64,000 nucleotides of DNA from Rummeliibacillus pycnus (GCF_002884495.1 NZ_KZ614145.1:3424423-3488422); one strand, 5' to 3'; shown: positions 32,591 to 43,776, counted from the first letter of the stretch. The notes: a model not told the origin generated them from the letters alone. Made by a program: numbers and translations.

Positions 32591-34486
32591 ATAGACATTT
32601 TAAATAAGTTCAAGAGTTACCGTGAAGAAGAAAACAGGCTAAAATGGGAAGGGACTTTTGCAGAATATTTAAGTATTGTGAAAGAAAGACCAGAAGTTGC
32701 TCAAACAGCCCATTCACGGGTATACAATATGATTAAAAGTTCTGGGTTACAAGAAAGAGATGGCAAAAAATTATATCACTTTTTTGGGCAGGAAATTTTT
32801 GGACTTGAAACAGCTATTGAAAAATTAGTGGAGGAATATTTCCACCCTGCAGCTAGAAGACTAGATGTCCGTAAGCGTATTTTATTATTGATGGGACCTG
32901 TAAGTGGCGGGAAATCCACAATTGTAACGTTATTGAAGCGAGGGCTTGAACAATATTCGAGAACTGATGAAGGTGCTGTATATGCGATTAAAGGTTGCCC
33001 TATGCATGAAGACCCACTACATTTAATCCCTCATCATCTGCGTAATGATTTTCATGAAGAGTATGGTATCCGAATAGAGGGTAATTTATCTCCGTTAAAT
33101 ACAATGAGACTTGAACAAGAATATGATGGCAATATTGAGAATGTAATGGTTGAACGTATTTTCTTCTCAGAAGATAAGCGTGTTGGTATTGGTACCTTTA
33201 CACCATCTGATCCGAAATCACAAGATATCGCGGATTTAACAGGTAGTATTGATTTCTCTACTATAGCAGAATTTGGATCTGAATCAGATCCGCGAGCTTA
33301 TCGTTTTGATGGTGAGTTAAACAAAGCGAATAGAGGAATGATGGAGTTCCAAGAAATGCTTAAATTAGATGAGAAATTTCTATGGAATCTTTTATCATTA
33401 ACTCAAGAAGGAAACTTTAAAGCAGGTAGATTTGCACTAATCAGTGCAGATGAATTAATTGTTGCTCACACTAATGAAACAGAATATCGATCCTTTATAG
33501 CCAACAAAAAGAACGAGGCACTTCACTCAAGAATTATTGTAATGCCGATTCCATATAATTTAAAAGTTAGTCAGGAAGAACGAATTTACGAAAAAATGAT
33601 CAAAGAAAGTGACATGTCCCACATTCACATTGCACCCCATGCATTAAAAGCTGCAGCTATTTTCTCAGTATTAACAAGACTTGAAATCCCGAAAAAGCAA
33701 GGAATTGATTTAGTCAAGAAAATGCGTCTCTATGATGGAGAAAGTGTAGAAGGATATAATTCAGTTGATGTGGAAGAATTGAAAAAAGAGTATCCAAACG
33801 AAGGCATGAATGGAATTGATCCTCGTTATATTATTAACCGAATTTCTTCAGCTATTATACGTAAGAAAGTACCATCTATAAATGCATTAGATGTATTACT
33901 TTCTCTTAAAGACGGGCTCGATCAACATGCTTCAATTAGTCAGGAAGATAAAGAAAAATATATGAATTACATTGCAGTCGCAAGAAGGGAATACGATGAA
34001 ATTGCAAAAAATGAAGTCCAAAAAGCATTTGTGTATTCGTATGAAGAATCTGCAAAAACCCTCATGAATAATTATCTCGATAATGTAGAAGCTTTTTGTA
34101 ACAAAAACAAACTTCGAGATCCGCTTACTGGAGAAGAACTGAATCCAGATGAAAAACTAATGCGCTCTATAGAAGAACAGATCGGCATTTCGGAGAATGC
34201 GAAAAAAGCATTCCGTGAAGAAATTTTGATTCGCATATCTGCTTATGCAAGAAAAGGAAAACGATTTGAATATAATTCTCATGAAAGATTACGAGAAGCG
34301 ATTCAAAAGAAATTGTTTGCTGATCTAAAAGATGTAGTAAAAATTACAACATCATCTAAAACCCCAGATGAATCTCAACTTAAAAAGATCAATGAAGTTG
34401 TTGCAACATTGATAGATGAACACGGATATAACTCAACTTCTGCAAATGAGTTGTTACAATACGTAGGTAGCTTATTGAATCGTTAA
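32591..34486 (+). CDS. prkA: Serine protein kinase PrkA (ATA start)
   Basis: Homology to PrkA begins at ATA 32591, giving I/M-DILNKFKSYREEEN and WEGTFAEYLSI. This makes 631 residues, the length of Bacillus PrkA as I recall it. GGAGGG lies six bases before the ATA, and no ATG, GTG or TTG is in frame upstream. The next usable start (GTG 32678) would delete 29 conserved residues and has no good site. The AAA-type P-loop GPVSGGKST is near residue 102-110; a PrkA C-terminal domain follows. It acts in sporulation/stationary phase (kinase or AAA protease, still debated) with YhbH and SpoVR. Confidence 0.9.
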   Translation: MDILNKFKSYREEENRLKWEGTFAEYLSIVKERPEVAQTAHSRVYNMIKSSGLQERDGKKLYHFFGQEIFGLETAIEKLVEEYFHPAARRLDVRKRILLLMGPVSGGKSTIVTLLKRGLEQYSRTDEGAVYAIKGCPMHEDPLHLIPHHLRNDFHEEYGIRIEGNLSPLNTMRLEQEYDGNIENVMVERIFFSEDKRVGIGTFTPSDPKSQDIADLTGSIDFSTIAEFGSESDPRAYRFDGELNKANRGMMEFQEMLKLDEKFLWNLLSLTQEGNFKAGRFALISADELIVAHTNETEYRSFIANKKNEALHSRIIVMPIPYNLKVSQEERIYEKMIKESDMSHIHIAPHALKAAAIFSVLTRLEIPKKQGIDLVKKMRLYDGESVEGYNSVDVEELKKEYPNEGMNGIDPRYIINRISSAIIRKKVPSINALDVLLSLKDGLDQHASISQEDKEKYMNYIAVARREYDEIAKNEVQKAFVYSYEESAKTLMNNYLDNVEAFCNKNKLRDPLTGEELNPDEKLMRSIEEQIGISENAKKAFREEILIRISAYARKGKRFEYNSHERLREAIQKKLFADLKDVVKITTSSKTPDESQLKKINEVVATLIDEHGYNSTSANELLQYVGSLLNR

Positions 34487-34496
34487 CGGTTGAATA

Positions 34497-34532
34497 GGAG
34501 TGTCCACAAATTTTAAGGACACTCCATTTTTA
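34497..34532 (+). terminator. Terminator after prkA
   Basis: GGAGTGTCC, loop, GGACACTCC, then ATTTTTAT. yhbH follows 135 bp later, so it may have its own promoter or rely on readthrough. Confidence 0.82.
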
Positions 34533-34667
34533 TATCTTAAAAAGTTAAATTATCTTAAAAGTTAGCATAGTATAAGGAAAGAGATTTTTTTACTACAATG
34601 ATTTACATAATGTGCTTTTTTAGAAAATGGATAAAAATTTTTTAATAATAGATGGGTGAGGATAAAA

Positions 34668-35837
34668 GTGACTGAAAATTCAAATAAACATTTTGTTATC
34701 TCTCAGGAAAATTGGTCTCTCCATCGCAAAGGACACCAAGATCAACAACGTCATATGGAAAAAGTAAAGGAAGCCATTCAAAATAATTTACCTGATTTAG
34801 TAAGTGAAGAAAGCATTATTATGTCTAATGGTAAAGATGTAATCAAAATACCAATTCGTTCTTTAGATGAGTATAAAATTCGATATAACTATGGAAAATC
34901 TAAACATGTTGGTCAAGGAAATGGAGATAGTAAAGTAGGCGATGTAGTTGCCCGTGATTCAAGTGGGGAAAGTAAAGGTCCCGGAAAAGGGAAAGAGGCT
35001 GGAGACAAAGCTGGTGAAGATTACTACGAGGCAGAAGTAAGTATTGAAGAAATTCAGAATGTCTTATTTAAAGAGTTAGAGCTGCCTAATTTGCAAGAGA
35101 AAGAAATGGCCGATATAACAACCGAAAAAATTGAATTTAACGATATCCGCAAAAAAGGACTTATGGGGAATATCGATAAAAAGAGGACCATTTTAAATGC
35201 TATTAAACGTAATGCAATGAAAGGTAAGGCTGAGATTACGCCTATTTTGAATGACGATTTACGATTTAAGACATGGGATGAAGTTGTAAAACCTGAATCG
35301 AAAGCAGTTGTCCTTGCGATGATGGATACAAGTGGATCGATGGGAAGTTTTGAAAAATATTGTGCACGTAGCTTTTTCTTCTGGATGACAAGATTTCTAC
35401 GCTCTAAGTATGAAACGGTTGAAATTGAATTTATTGCACATCACACGATTGCCAAAGTTGTAACAGAAGAAGAGTTTTTCACAAAGGGCGAAAGTGGTGG
35501 TACGATTTGTTCTTCAGCTTATTTAAAAGCATTAGAACTTATAAATGAGAAGTATAATCCAGCACGATATAACATCTATCCTGTTCACTTTTCTGATGGA
35601 GAAAATATGTCTACAGACAATGAAGCTTGCATTCGATTGGTGCAAGAATTAATGAAAGTTTCTAGCATGTTCGGCTATGGAGAAGTAAATCAACATAATC
35701 GCTTTTCAACCTTAATGTATAACTATAAAAAAATTGAGAATTCAAAGTTTCGTCATTATGTTTTAAAGACCAAAAATGATGTTTATGAAGCATTAAAATG
35801 CTTTTTCCAAAAAGAACAGCCTGAAGAAACTAAATGA
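34668..35837 (+). CDS. yhbH: YhbH/YeaH family protein
   Basis: The protein has 389 residues from the GTG at 34668, with GGTGAGG six bases upstream and [21 protein letters not shown] matching Bacillus YhbH. Residues about 75-125 are a Gly/Lys-rich linker, and a von Willebrand A-like domain follows with [10 protein letters not shown] (a MIDAS motif, about 222) and [10 protein letters not shown]. Enteric YeaH acts with YeaG (PrkA) and YcgB (SpoVR), the same trio seen here. The molecular role is unresolved. Confidence 0.9.
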   Translation: MTENSNKHFVISQENWSLHRKGHQDQQRHMEKVKEAIQNNLPDLVSEESIIMSNGKDVIKIPIRSLDEYKIRYNYGKSKHVGQGNGDSKVGDVVARDSSGESKGPGKGKEAGDKAGEDYYEAEVSIEEIQNVLFKELELPNLQEKEMADITTEKIEFNDIRKKGLMGNIDKKRTILNAIKRNAMKGKAEITPILNDDLRFKTWDEVVKPESKAVVLAMMDTSGSMGSFEKYCARSFFFWMTRFLRSKYETVEIEFIAHHTIAKVVTEEEFFTKGESGGTICSSAYLKALELINEKYNPARYNIYPVHFSDGENMSTDNEACIRLVQELMKVSSMFGYGEVNQHNRFSTLMYNYKKIENSKFRHYVLKTKNDVYEALKCFFQKEQPEETK

Positions 35838-35883
35838 TCAAAAGTTTCATTTCCAAATAAAATATGCGCGGAGGGATTCAAAG

Positions 35884-37284
35884 ATGGAAAAGGAGCTTCA
35901 TCAGGCGATTGATGAAATTACTGAAATTGCGATAGGGTTTGGTTTGGATTTTTACCCAATGCGCTATGAGATTTGTCCAGCAGATATTATTTATACATTT
36001 GGAGCATATGGTATGCCAACTCGTTTTTCCCATTGGAGCTTTGGCAAACAGTTTCATAAAATGAAGCTACAATATGATTTGGGTTTGAGCCAAATTTACG
36101 AACTTGTCATTAATTCTAATCCTTGTTATGCATTTTTACTTGATACAAATACATTAACTCAAAATAAACTCATTATTGCTCATGTTTTAGCACATTGCGA
36201 TTTTTTCAAAAACAACGTTCGTTTTAAGAATACAAGAAGAGATATGGTTGAAAGTATGACCGCAACGGCAGAACGTATTGCTCATTATGAATTGCTCTAT
36301 GGTAAAGATGAGGTTGAACAGTTTCTAGACGCTGTCTTAGCCATTCAAGAGCATATAGATCCGTCGATATTGAGACCTAATTTAATGAAGAGTGACTATG
36401 AAGAGGAAGATGAAGAAACTGTTGCATCAAAAACGCCATATGACGATTTATGGAATTTGGATCAACCAGAAAAAGAACAAAACACAATCCGTTATAAAAA
36501 GAAAAAATTCCCACTTAAGCCAGAAAAGGATTTATTATTATTTATCGAGATGCATAGCCGTGAGTTAGAAGAGTGGCAACGAGACATATTGACAATGATG
36601 CGAGAAGAAATGCTCTATTTTTGGCCACAATTAGAAACCAAAATTATGAACGAAGGCTGGGCTTCTTACTGGCATCAACGTATCATGCGAGAATTAAATT
36701 TAACAACAACTGAAACGATTGATTATGCGAAGTTGAATGCTGGTGTTGTACAGCCATCAAAAACATCGATTAATCCATATTATTTAGGAATTAAGATTTT
36801 TGAAGATATTGAAAAACGATATGACAATCCAACTGAAGAAATGAGAAGATTGGGTGTTAAACAGAATTCTGGTCGAGAGAAAATTTTTGAAGTAAGAGAA
36901 GTAGAATCTGATATGTCATTTATCCGTAACTATTTGACCAAAGATTTAGTCAAACAAGAAGACCTTTACTTATTTGAAAAGAAAGGTTCTGACTATCGCA
37001 TTACAGATAAAGATTATGCAGCCATAAGAGATCAACTGGTATCGACGAGAGTAAATGGTGGGTTTCCCTATATTGTAGTGGAAAATGGAGATTATTTACG
37101 AAATGGCGAATTGTATTTAGTACACGGCTATGAGGGAATGGAACTTGATCCTCATTATTTGGAACATGTGTTACCATATATTTATCAATTGTGGGGACGC
37201 CCTGTTCATATTAGAACAATTGTAGAAGATAAATTTGTTCTTTATTCAAATGATGGTAAAAAGAATTCTAAGAAATTTTTATAA
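35884..37284 (+). CDS. spoVR: SpoVR family protein
   Basis: The 466-residue protein contains typical SpoVR segments: [50 protein letters not shown] and [14 protein letters not shown]. In Bacillus, spoVR mutants have altered cortex. It is probably cytoplasmic with no known catalytic motif. The gene is 46 bp after yhbH with GGAGGG at the start, so the two are likely co-transcribed, and it is followed by a terminator. Confidence 0.93.
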   Translation: MEKELHQAIDEITEIAIGFGLDFYPMRYEICPADIIYTFGAYGMPTRFSHWSFGKQFHKMKLQYDLGLSQIYELVINSNPCYAFLLDTNTLTQNKLIIAHVLAHCDFFKNNVRFKNTRRDMVESMTATAERIAHYELLYGKDEVEQFLDAVLAIQEHIDPSILRPNLMKSDYEEEDEETVASKTPYDDLWNLDQPEKEQNTIRYKKKKFPLKPEKDLLLFIEMHSRELEEWQRDILTMMREEMLYFWPQLETKIMNEGWASYWHQRIMRELNLTTTETIDYAKLNAGVVQPSKTSINPYYLGIKIFEDIEKRYDNPTEEMRRLGVKQNSGREKIFEVREVESDMSFIRNYLTKDLVKQEDLYLFEKKGSDYRITDKDYAAIRDQLVSTRVNGGFPYIVVENGDYLRNGELYLVHGYEGMELDPHYLEHVLPYIYQLWGRPVHIRTIVEDKFVLYSNDGKKNSKKFL

Positions 37285-37290
37285 AGTAAA

Positions 37291-37330
37291 AAACTAACCC
37301 ATGAATGTTGAATTCATGGGTTTAGTTTTG
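37291..37330 (+). terminator. Terminator after spoVR
   Basis: AACCCATGAAT, loop, ATTCATGGGTT, then TAGTTTTG, with an outer AAACTA/TAGTTT pairing. The remaining gap to 37598 holds only the next gene's promoter region as far as I can see. Confidence 0.82.
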
Positions 37331-37598
37331 GGCTGATATTTAGACAAGATGTGAGTGGTGCTAATTTGATGAATCATGGATGTTTATTGTTAGTTAGCGA
37401 ATGATCAAATAATATACGTAGGACTTAGGTAGCGAATAATAGGTTGAATGTTACGAAAATATGTAATATGTTTGAACAAACTCTAAGAAAATAGTTTAAT
37501 TTATTCAATAAAAATAATATTGTTTTGAAGTATTGGATAATTATAGATATGATAGTTAAGGAAGGATTTTCCTTGAAGAGTAATGAGGAGGTTATTAT

Positions 37599-40598
37599 GT
37601 GAAGGTTAACAAATTAAGTAAAGTAACGGCTTGGTTGCTTGTTTTTGCTTTGATATTTGGATTCATGATTCCGCAAACTTATCATGCAGAGACAACTTTT
37701 GCGACATCAATTACGGACGCAACAGCTATTACTGAGGGAAATAATATTGATGGAGCATTTGAACAACCTGGAGTACATTGGTATAAAATTACTCCAACAA
37801 AAGAGCAAATTTCAGAGTATTCTCATCTAAAAATAGAGGTAAACAGTGATCAAGTACTGAATGTATCTGTCTACTCTAGTAAAGAGAATGCAGAGAAAGA
37901 TCAAACTTTTGAACAATATTCTACAGGTACAATTCCTAGTACACCTGCAGTTATTCAATTTCCATATGCTTGGGACAATACTTACTACATAAAGGTTGAG
38001 TATTACGGCCTAACAGATAATATTGATGCAACAGCAGTTCAAGATGGAACAGGAAGTCAAACAGTAACTTCAACTACGCAACCAATTGATGGTACTGAAT
38101 TAGGAAATGCAAGTTATACTTTAAAAGCAAGTTCTGTAAAATTACCACCAAGTACAGAGGATGCAACAGGAGCAGCATGCCCAGTTGAATTTAGCGTAAA
38201 CGGTAAAAGTAGTGCAAAGGAAATGTTAAAAGATCTTCGTTTATTCCGTGATGGAATTCTTTCAAAAACTGAACAGGGTCGTCAATTATCATCTTTGTAC
38301 TATAAAGCAGCGCCATTTATTCTTGTAAAATTACCATTCAATCAAACGTTGAAAGAAGACCTTTATAATAATTTAGTAGTTCTTCAACCATTGATTAATG
38401 ATTTGAACACAAACGGTGCGAATAGCTCTCGTGTCATTAGCAAAAGTGAAGCTAATGCCATCAACGCATTATACAAAATTGCGAGTGATGCAGTGCCAAC
38501 AAAATTAAAAACAGAGATGGAAAGTCTATCGGAAAAAGCAAATCTTACTAGTCTTGCAGGTGAAAAGGTAGTAGATGTTACGAATCGAGTAGGCATAAAA
38601 TTACCGCAAACTTTAAGTGGTAAATATATTGTAAAGTTAAAAGAAGGCAAAACATTAAGTTCAGTTCAATCGAAAATCAAAGGCAGTAGCACGTTATCTA
38701 CATTATCAACTGTAGATAAAAAAGATGAACTATTTGATAATATGTATGTTGTTAAATTGAATGATCAAAATTCAGGAATGAGTGCGAGGGCACAAGCAGT
38801 TTCACTTCAAACTACTGTTTCACAAGTTAAGAAGCTTCCAGAAGTTGAATTTGTTGAGCCTGTTCAAACATATCATGCACAATCCAATGATATTGAATCA
38901 TCGTATCAGTGGTCATTGAAAAACCTTGGTGGAGATGAAGGCATCAAAGGTGCTGATATTCGTAACGATAAGTTACAAAGCCTGATAAGTAAAAGAAATG
39001 TAAAAGATACACTAATAGCAGTGGTAGATACAGGTGTGGATTATACACTTGCTGATTTAAAAAATCGTGTTCGTACAGATATCGGTAAAAACTTTGTTGA
39101 TAAAGACCAACCTCCATTAGATGATAATGGACATGGTACGCATGTTTCAGGAATTATTGCAGCACAATCTAACAATGGCTATTCCATGGAAGGAATTGAC
39201 CAAAAGGCAAAGATTATGCCTGTTAAAGTTCTAAATGCAGATGGTTCAGGAGATACAGAACAAATTGCTTATGGGATCAAATATGCTGTTGACCATGGAG
39301 CAAAAGTTATTAACTTAAGTCTTGGTGGAAAATATAGCCGAGTTTTAGAATATGCTCTAAAATATGCTGCATCAAAAAATGTAGTTGTTGTAGCAGCTAG
39401 TGGAAATGATGGACAATATGGAATCTCCTATCCAGCATCTTCACAATATGTTATTTCTGTCGGAGCCACAAATACGTTAGATATTGTCTCTGATTATTCC
39501 AACTATGGCGAGAAATTAGATTTAGTTGCACCTGGAACTAATATTCCAAGTATTGTACCTAACGGAAACGTTACTTATATGAGCGGTACTTCAATGGCGA
39601 CGCCACATGTCACTGCTGTAGCAGCATTACTATTATCTGAAAATCCAAAGTTCAAGGTAGCTGATATTCGTAAGATCTTGCACGAATCATCAGACAATGT
39701 TGCATTTGAAGAAAAGGATAATAATGGTGATAGTGGTAGCATTTTAGATGCCTATTTAGGTGGTATTGATTCAGAAGACCTAGATATTCCTCTAGGTAGC
39801 GATCTTGTTTCAGGTTATGGAAGACTAAATGCTTTTAGTGCAGTAAGTACTGCTGATTTAAAAGTGAAAGTAAACCCAATCATTGAGAAGAAAACTTCAG
39901 TAACAGGAACGGCTATCAAAGGTGCTAAAGTTGAAGTGAAAAAGGGACCAAAAGTAATTGGAAAAGCAACAGCTTCGTCTAAAGGAACTTTCTCAGTGAA
40001 AATCCCTGCACAAAAAATAAAACAAAAACTTCAAATTAGTATTGCGGATTCTAATGGTCTTGCCAAATCGACACTTACTGTATACGTCGAAAAAGACAAG
40101 TCACCAGTGGCTCCTAAAGTAAATACTATTAGTAATAAAACAACTTATGTAACAGGAAAAGCAAAAGCAAAACTAAATGTAGTGATAAAAAATGCTTCTA
40201 AAAAGATAGTTGGTCAAGGAAAAGTAAATAGCAAAGGCCAATTTAAGATTAAAATAAAGAAACAAAAAGCAGGAACTACACTTTATATCACAAGCGTAGA
40301 TTCGGCAAAACGTTCAAGTAAAACGGTTAAAGTTGTGGTAAAAGATAAGATCGCACCTACAACACCAAAAGTAAATACAGTAACAAGTAAAACAACAACT
40401 GTTAAAGGAAAAGCTGAAAAAGGGTCTATCGTAACAGTGAAAGCAAAAAGTAAAACAATTGGAAAGTCTAAGGTAAATAGTAAAGGAAGCTTTTCAGTTA
40501 AAATCAAAAAGCAAAAAGCAGGAACTACACTGTATGTAACAGCGAAAGATAATGCTGGAAATACAAGTAAAGCTAAAAAAGTCACTGTGAAGAGATAA
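37599..40598 (+). CDS. Large secreted subtilisin-like (S8) protease with C-terminal Ig-like repeats
   Basis: The 999-residue protein starts at GTG after GAGGAGG and has a signal peptide (about 1-36). A PPC-like beta domain (40-175) and a long prodomain region with inhibitor-like repeats (about 340-430) follow. The catalytic domain has Asp477 (VVDTGVD), His512 (GHGTHVSG) and Ser665 (SGTSMATPH). Residues about 755-999 contain three Lys/Ser/Thr-rich Ig-like repeats, the last two both containing KIKKQKAGTTLY. It is extracellular, probably wall-associated through the basic repeats. No sorting signal is visible. A terminator follows. Confidence 0.9.
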   Translation: MKVNKLSKVTAWLLVFALIFGFMIPQTYHAETTFATSITDATAITEGNNIDGAFEQPGVHWYKITPTKEQISEYSHLKIEVNSDQVLNVSVYSSKENAEKDQTFEQYSTGTIPSTPAVIQFPYAWDNTYYIKVEYYGLTDNIDATAVQDGTGSQTVTSTTQPIDGTELGNASYTLKASSVKLPPSTEDATGAACPVEFSVNGKSSAKEMLKDLRLFRDGILSKTEQGRQLSSLYYKAAPFILVKLPFNQTLKEDLYNNLVVLQPLINDLNTNGANSSRVISKSEANAINALYKIASDAVPTKLKTEMESLSEKANLTSLAGEKVVDVTNRVGIKLPQTLSGKYIVKLKEGKTLSSVQSKIKGSSTLSTLSTVDKKDELFDNMYVVKLNDQNSGMSARAQAVSLQTTVSQVKKLPEVEFVEPVQTYHAQSNDIESSYQWSLKNLGGDEGIKGADIRNDKLQSLISKRNVKDTLIAVVDTGVDYTLADLKNRVRTDIGKNFVDKDQPPLDDNGHGTHVSGIIAAQSNNGYSMEGIDQKAKIMPVKVLNADGSGDTEQIAYGIKYAVDHGAKVINLSLGGKYSRVLEYALKYAASKNVVVVAASGNDGQYGISYPASSQYVISVGATNTLDIVSDYSNYGEKLDLVAPGTNIPSIVPNGNVTYMSGTSMATPHVTAVAALLLSENPKFKVADIRKILHESSDNVAFEEKDNNGDSGSILDAYLGGIDSEDLDIPLGSDLVSGYGRLNAFSAVSTADLKVKVNPIIEKKTSVTGTAIKGAKVEVKKGPKVIGKATASSKGTFSVKIPAQKIKQKLQISIADSNGLAKSTLTVYVEKDKSPVAPKVNTISNKTTYVTGKAKAKLNVVIKNASKKIVGQGKVNSKGQFKIKIKKQKAGTTLYITSVDSAKRSSKTVKVVVKDKIAPTTPKVNTVTSKTTTVKGKAEKGSIVTVKAKSKTIGKSKVNSKGSFSVKIKKQKAGTTLYVTAKDNAGNTSKAKKVTVKR

Positions 40599-40618
40599 TC
40601 TGGTAAATAATAAATAAG

Positions 40619-40662
40619 AACCTCGATGGTCATTGTTCAATGTCTGTCGGGGTTTATTTTTT
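40619..40662 (+). terminator. Terminator after the first S8 protease gene
   Basis: AACCTCGA ... TCGGGGTT with a long loop, then TATTTTTTG. Confidence 0.65.
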
Positions 40663-40779
40663 GAGGAATTTGGGTGTAGCAAAAACGATAATTGCAATTC
40701 TGGTAGAATGTAAGTAGAAATATATTAATTTAAATGGAGATTAAAGGGAATTAAGATCCTAAATTAGGGGGAGTATTGT

Positions 40780-40980
40780 TTGCAACCTAAAGAAAATCAT
40801 TGTCCACTATGTGGAGGAGAAAATTATTGTTTAGCAGGTACGGAGCAACAATATAGCTGTTGGTGTATGACAGCAAAAGTACCAAAAGAGCTTCTTAAAT
40901 TAGTTCCACATAATATGAAAGGCAAGCTTTGTATATGTGAAAACTGTATCGAACAGTATAAAGCGAACTTACAAGAATAA
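40780..40980 (+). CDS. Cysteine-rich CWC family protein
   Basis: The 66-residue protein starts at TTG behind AGGGGGAG. It carries CPLCGGENYC, YSCWCM and LCICENC, nine cysteines in the CWC (Cys-Trp-Cys) pattern, probably two zinc sites. Function is unknown. Single small gene. Confidence 0.8.
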   Translation: MQPKENHCPLCGGENYCLAGTEQQYSCWCMTAKVPKELLKLVPHNMKGKLCICENCIEQYKANLQE

Positions 40981-41190
40981 AATGGCCAGCAATTTTCAAC
41001 TTCGAACTTTAAGATAAGATATAGGGAATGAAATTATAACATGTTGCTAACAATATAATTTAGCATAGCCTTATTGTAAAAAAATTCATTTACTTTACAG
41101 TATATATTCTACAATCTAAATTAAATAAAGGATGCTGAAAATTCAATGGATAATGTAAGCAAGAATATGGATTCGTAGGTGGGATGTTAA

Positions 41191-41787
41191 ATGGAGCAGC
41201 ATTTGGATTATCTAATCGAACATTTCGGGTACTTTGGCATCATTATCGTGCTAGTTGGAGGAATTATTGGGCTTCCTATACCGGATGAAGTTCTTTTAAC
41301 ATATGTAGGATTTAATGTTTTCCAAGGTAAACTATCATACATATTTTCATTGATTAGTGCATTTGTAGGGGCAGCTGGGGGAATTACACTAAGTTACTTT
41401 ATTGGCTATAAGTTTGGATTGCCTTTATTAAAGAAATTTGGTCCTAAGTTTCACATTACAGAAGAAAAAATTGATAAAACGAGCGCCTTGTTTTATAAAA
41501 TTGGTCCCGTATTATTACTGGTTGGCTATTTTATTCCAGGGGTGCGGCATCTTACTGCATATATAGCTGCAATAGATAAATATCCATTTAAAAAATTCGT
41601 AGGTTATGCCTATACAGGTGCGCTTTTATGGAGCATTACTTTTATCACATTAGGCAAAATACTAGGTAAAGAATGGCATAAGCTAGGATTTTATCTGTCA
41701 AAATATCATGTATACCCAATTTTAGTGATTGTGCTGATTCTAACCATAATTGTTTATTTGCTTTGGAAAAAGAAATCAAATAACTAG
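41191..41787 (+). CDS. DedA family membrane protein
   Basis: The 198-residue protein has about five hydrophobic segments, GLPIPDEVLLTYVG near residue 28 and FIPGVRHLTAYIAA near 112 (the family F-x-PG-x-R motif). DedA proteins are thought to be proton-coupled flippases or lipid transporters, some recycling undecaprenyl phosphate or phosphatidylethanolamine; the exact substrate here is unknown. Monocistronic, ending in a terminator shared with rnj. Confidence 0.85.
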   Translation: MEQHLDYLIEHFGYFGIIIVLVGGIIGLPIPDEVLLTYVGFNVFQGKLSYIFSLISAFVGAAGGITLSYFIGYKFGLPLLKKFGPKFHITEEKIDKTSALFYKIGPVLLLVGYFIPGVRHLTAYIAAIDKYPFKKFVGYAYTGALLWSITFITLGKILGKEWHKLGFYLSKYHVYPILVIVLILTIIVYLLWKKKSNN

Positions 41788-41867
41788 ATGGAAGAATATT
41801 TGAAAAAGCTGGCATTACTTTGGGTGTAGAATGATATTTTTGGTTTAAAGAGAGCGTTTTATCCAAT

Positions 41868-41916
41868 AAAAAACAGTCAATGGATTAAAAGTTCAAAATC
41901 CTATTGACTGTTTTTA
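41868..41916. terminator. Bidirectional terminator between dedA and rnj
   Basis: AAAAACAGTCAAT and ATTGACTGTTTTT flank a 21-base loop that can pair further (GGATT/AATCC); T runs lie on both strands. Confidence 0.85.
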
Positions 41917-41928
41917 TTTACAATCGAT

Positions 41929-43602
41929 TTAAATTTCAATAATAATCGGTAAGATCATGGGCTTTCTTCTAGTTTGAGTGAATAGATATTGGCCAACTGC
42001 TTTTTTTACTTTTCTTTTTACTACATTCCATTGTTTTGCTTCATCTTCTTGAATGTCATTAACAGTTGCTACGACTAAACGATTAACATTTCTTAAGAGA
42101 TTTTCAAAATCTTTTGCATAGACAAAGCCACGAGAGATGGTATCGGGTTCAGAAATAATGGTTCCATCTGTTTTGCTAATTGTTAATACAATTACAAGCA
42201 TCCCATCTTCTGAAAGTTGTTTTCGGTCGCGCAATACAATTTCCCCAACTTCACCGATATCCACACTATCAACATACGTATCGCCAGCTGGAACTTTGCG
42301 AGTTTGGCGGGCTTCGCCTTGTTCAATATCGACGACATCCCCATTTTTCATAATGAATGTATTTTCTCTATCTACACCAACAGATTCAGCTAATTCTCGA
42401 TGTAGATATAACATTCTAAACTCACCATGAACAGGGATAAAGTATTTTGGTTTCATTAAAGTAAGCATGAGTTTTAAATCTTCTTGATAACCATGTCCAG
42501 AAACGTGCATTCCTGTAATACTTGATGAACCGTAAATTACTTTTGCACCCAGTTGGAATAGATTATCTACGATACGCGAAACGTCTTTTTCATTTCCAGG
42601 AATAGGAGAGGCCGATAAAATGACCGTGTCATCAGGTAAAATTTGTACATCACGGTTATCGTTGTTGGACATCCGTGCTAGAGCAGCAAGTGGTTCACCC
42701 TGACTACCAGTGCAAAGAACTACAACTTCTTCAGGTGGTAGATTCATTACTTTACGGGCATCAATTAGCATTCCAGGTGGAACATTTAAATAACCACGTT
42801 CTATTGCTACAGATACAACATTTACCATACTTCGTCCAAGTAAAGCCAGTTTTCGATTCGTCATTTTAGTTGCATCAACTATTTGTTGAACACGATTAAC
42901 GTTAGAAGCAAATGTAGAAATAATAATTTTTCGATTAGCTCCTAAAAAAGCTTCGTCAATATGTTTTCCAACTAACATCTCGGATGGTGTTGAACCAGTC
43001 CGTTCTGCGTTTGTACTTTCAGAGATAAGTACTAAAACACCTTTCGTGCCAATTTCGGCCATTTTATGAATATCAGAAGTTTGATCATTTACAGGAGTTA
43101 AATCGAATTTGAAGTCCCCAGTATGGACAACAACTCCTTCTGGTGTATGAAAAACGATACCAAGGCAATCAGGAATACTATGGCTGGTTTTGAAAAACGT
43201 TACTGACATGCTACCAAAGTTTAAATTTGATTCTGAATCGATTTGTATGAGTTCTGTTTCTCTCAGGATTTTATGCTCTTTTAATTTGATTTCTATTAAA
43301 CCAAGTGTAAATCGAGTGGCATATACGGGTACGTTTAGTTTTTTTAAAAAGTAGGGGATGCCGCCTATATGATCCTCATGTGCATGTGTAACTACTAAAG
43401 CGCGAACCTTTTCGCTATTTTCTTGAAGATAAGTGATATCGGGAATGATTAAATCGATTCCTAATAAACTTTCATCAGGAAATTTACCACCACAGTCTAC
43501 AATAACGATATCGTCTGCATATTGAATGGCATACATATTTTTCCCTATTTCATTTATACCGCCTAAGGCAAATATGGATAACATCTTCTCATTTTTAGTC
43601 AA
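41929..43602 (-). CDS. rnj: Ribonuclease J
   Basis: The 557-residue beta-CASP metallo-beta-lactamase has the zinc motif THAHEDHIGG (His73, His75, Asp77, His78). Further downstream are HTGDFKFDLTP, the beta-CASP region ILCTGSQGEPLAALARM-like (here VLCTGSQGEPLAAL) and VSGHGYQEDL. Its C terminus is KPMILPIIIEI. It is a 5'-3' exo/endoribonuclease of RNA decay. Similarity is mixed between RnjA and RnjB (HEDHIGG favours active A-type chemistry), so I do not assign A or B. Single gene on the minus strand. Confidence 0.93.
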   Translation of the reverse strand: MTKNEKMLSIFALGGINEIGKNMYAIQYADDIVIVDCGGKFPDESLLGIDLIIPDITYLQENSEKVRALVVTHAHEDHIGGIPYFLKKLNVPVYATRFTLGLIEIKLKEHKILRETELIQIDSESNLNFGSMSVTFFKTSHSIPDCLGIVFHTPEGVVVHTGDFKFDLTPVNDQTSDIHKMAEIGTKGVLVLISESTNAERTGSTPSEMLVGKHIDEAFLGANRKIIISTFASNVNRVQQIVDATKMTNRKLALLGRSMVNVVSVAIERGYLNVPPGMLIDARKVMNLPPEEVVVLCTGSQGEPLAALARMSNNDNRDVQILPDDTVILSASPIPGNEKDVSRIVDNLFQLGAKVIYGSSSITGMHVSGHGYQEDLKLMLTLMKPKYFIPVHGEFRMLYLHRELAESVGVDRENTFIMKNGDVVDIEQGEARQTRKVPAGDTYVDSVDIGEVGEIVLRDRKQLSEDGMLVIVLTISKTDGTIISEPDTISRGFVYAKDFENLLRNVNRLVVATVNDIQEDEAKQWNVVKRKVKKAVGQYLFTQTRRKPMILPIIIEI

Positions 43603-43776
43603 AAGTATTTCCTCCTACTCATCAATTCCTATTTTCAGCAGAGTAATTGTATTTTTCCTTAGTATAGCTAGTAGTTCTTCTTCCTATACTAAATGATGTG
43701 TGGTAAAAGACTATTATGTAGAAGGGGAGAGATATGAGAAACCTACAGCAAACTAATTCGACTCAAAAAAATAAAA

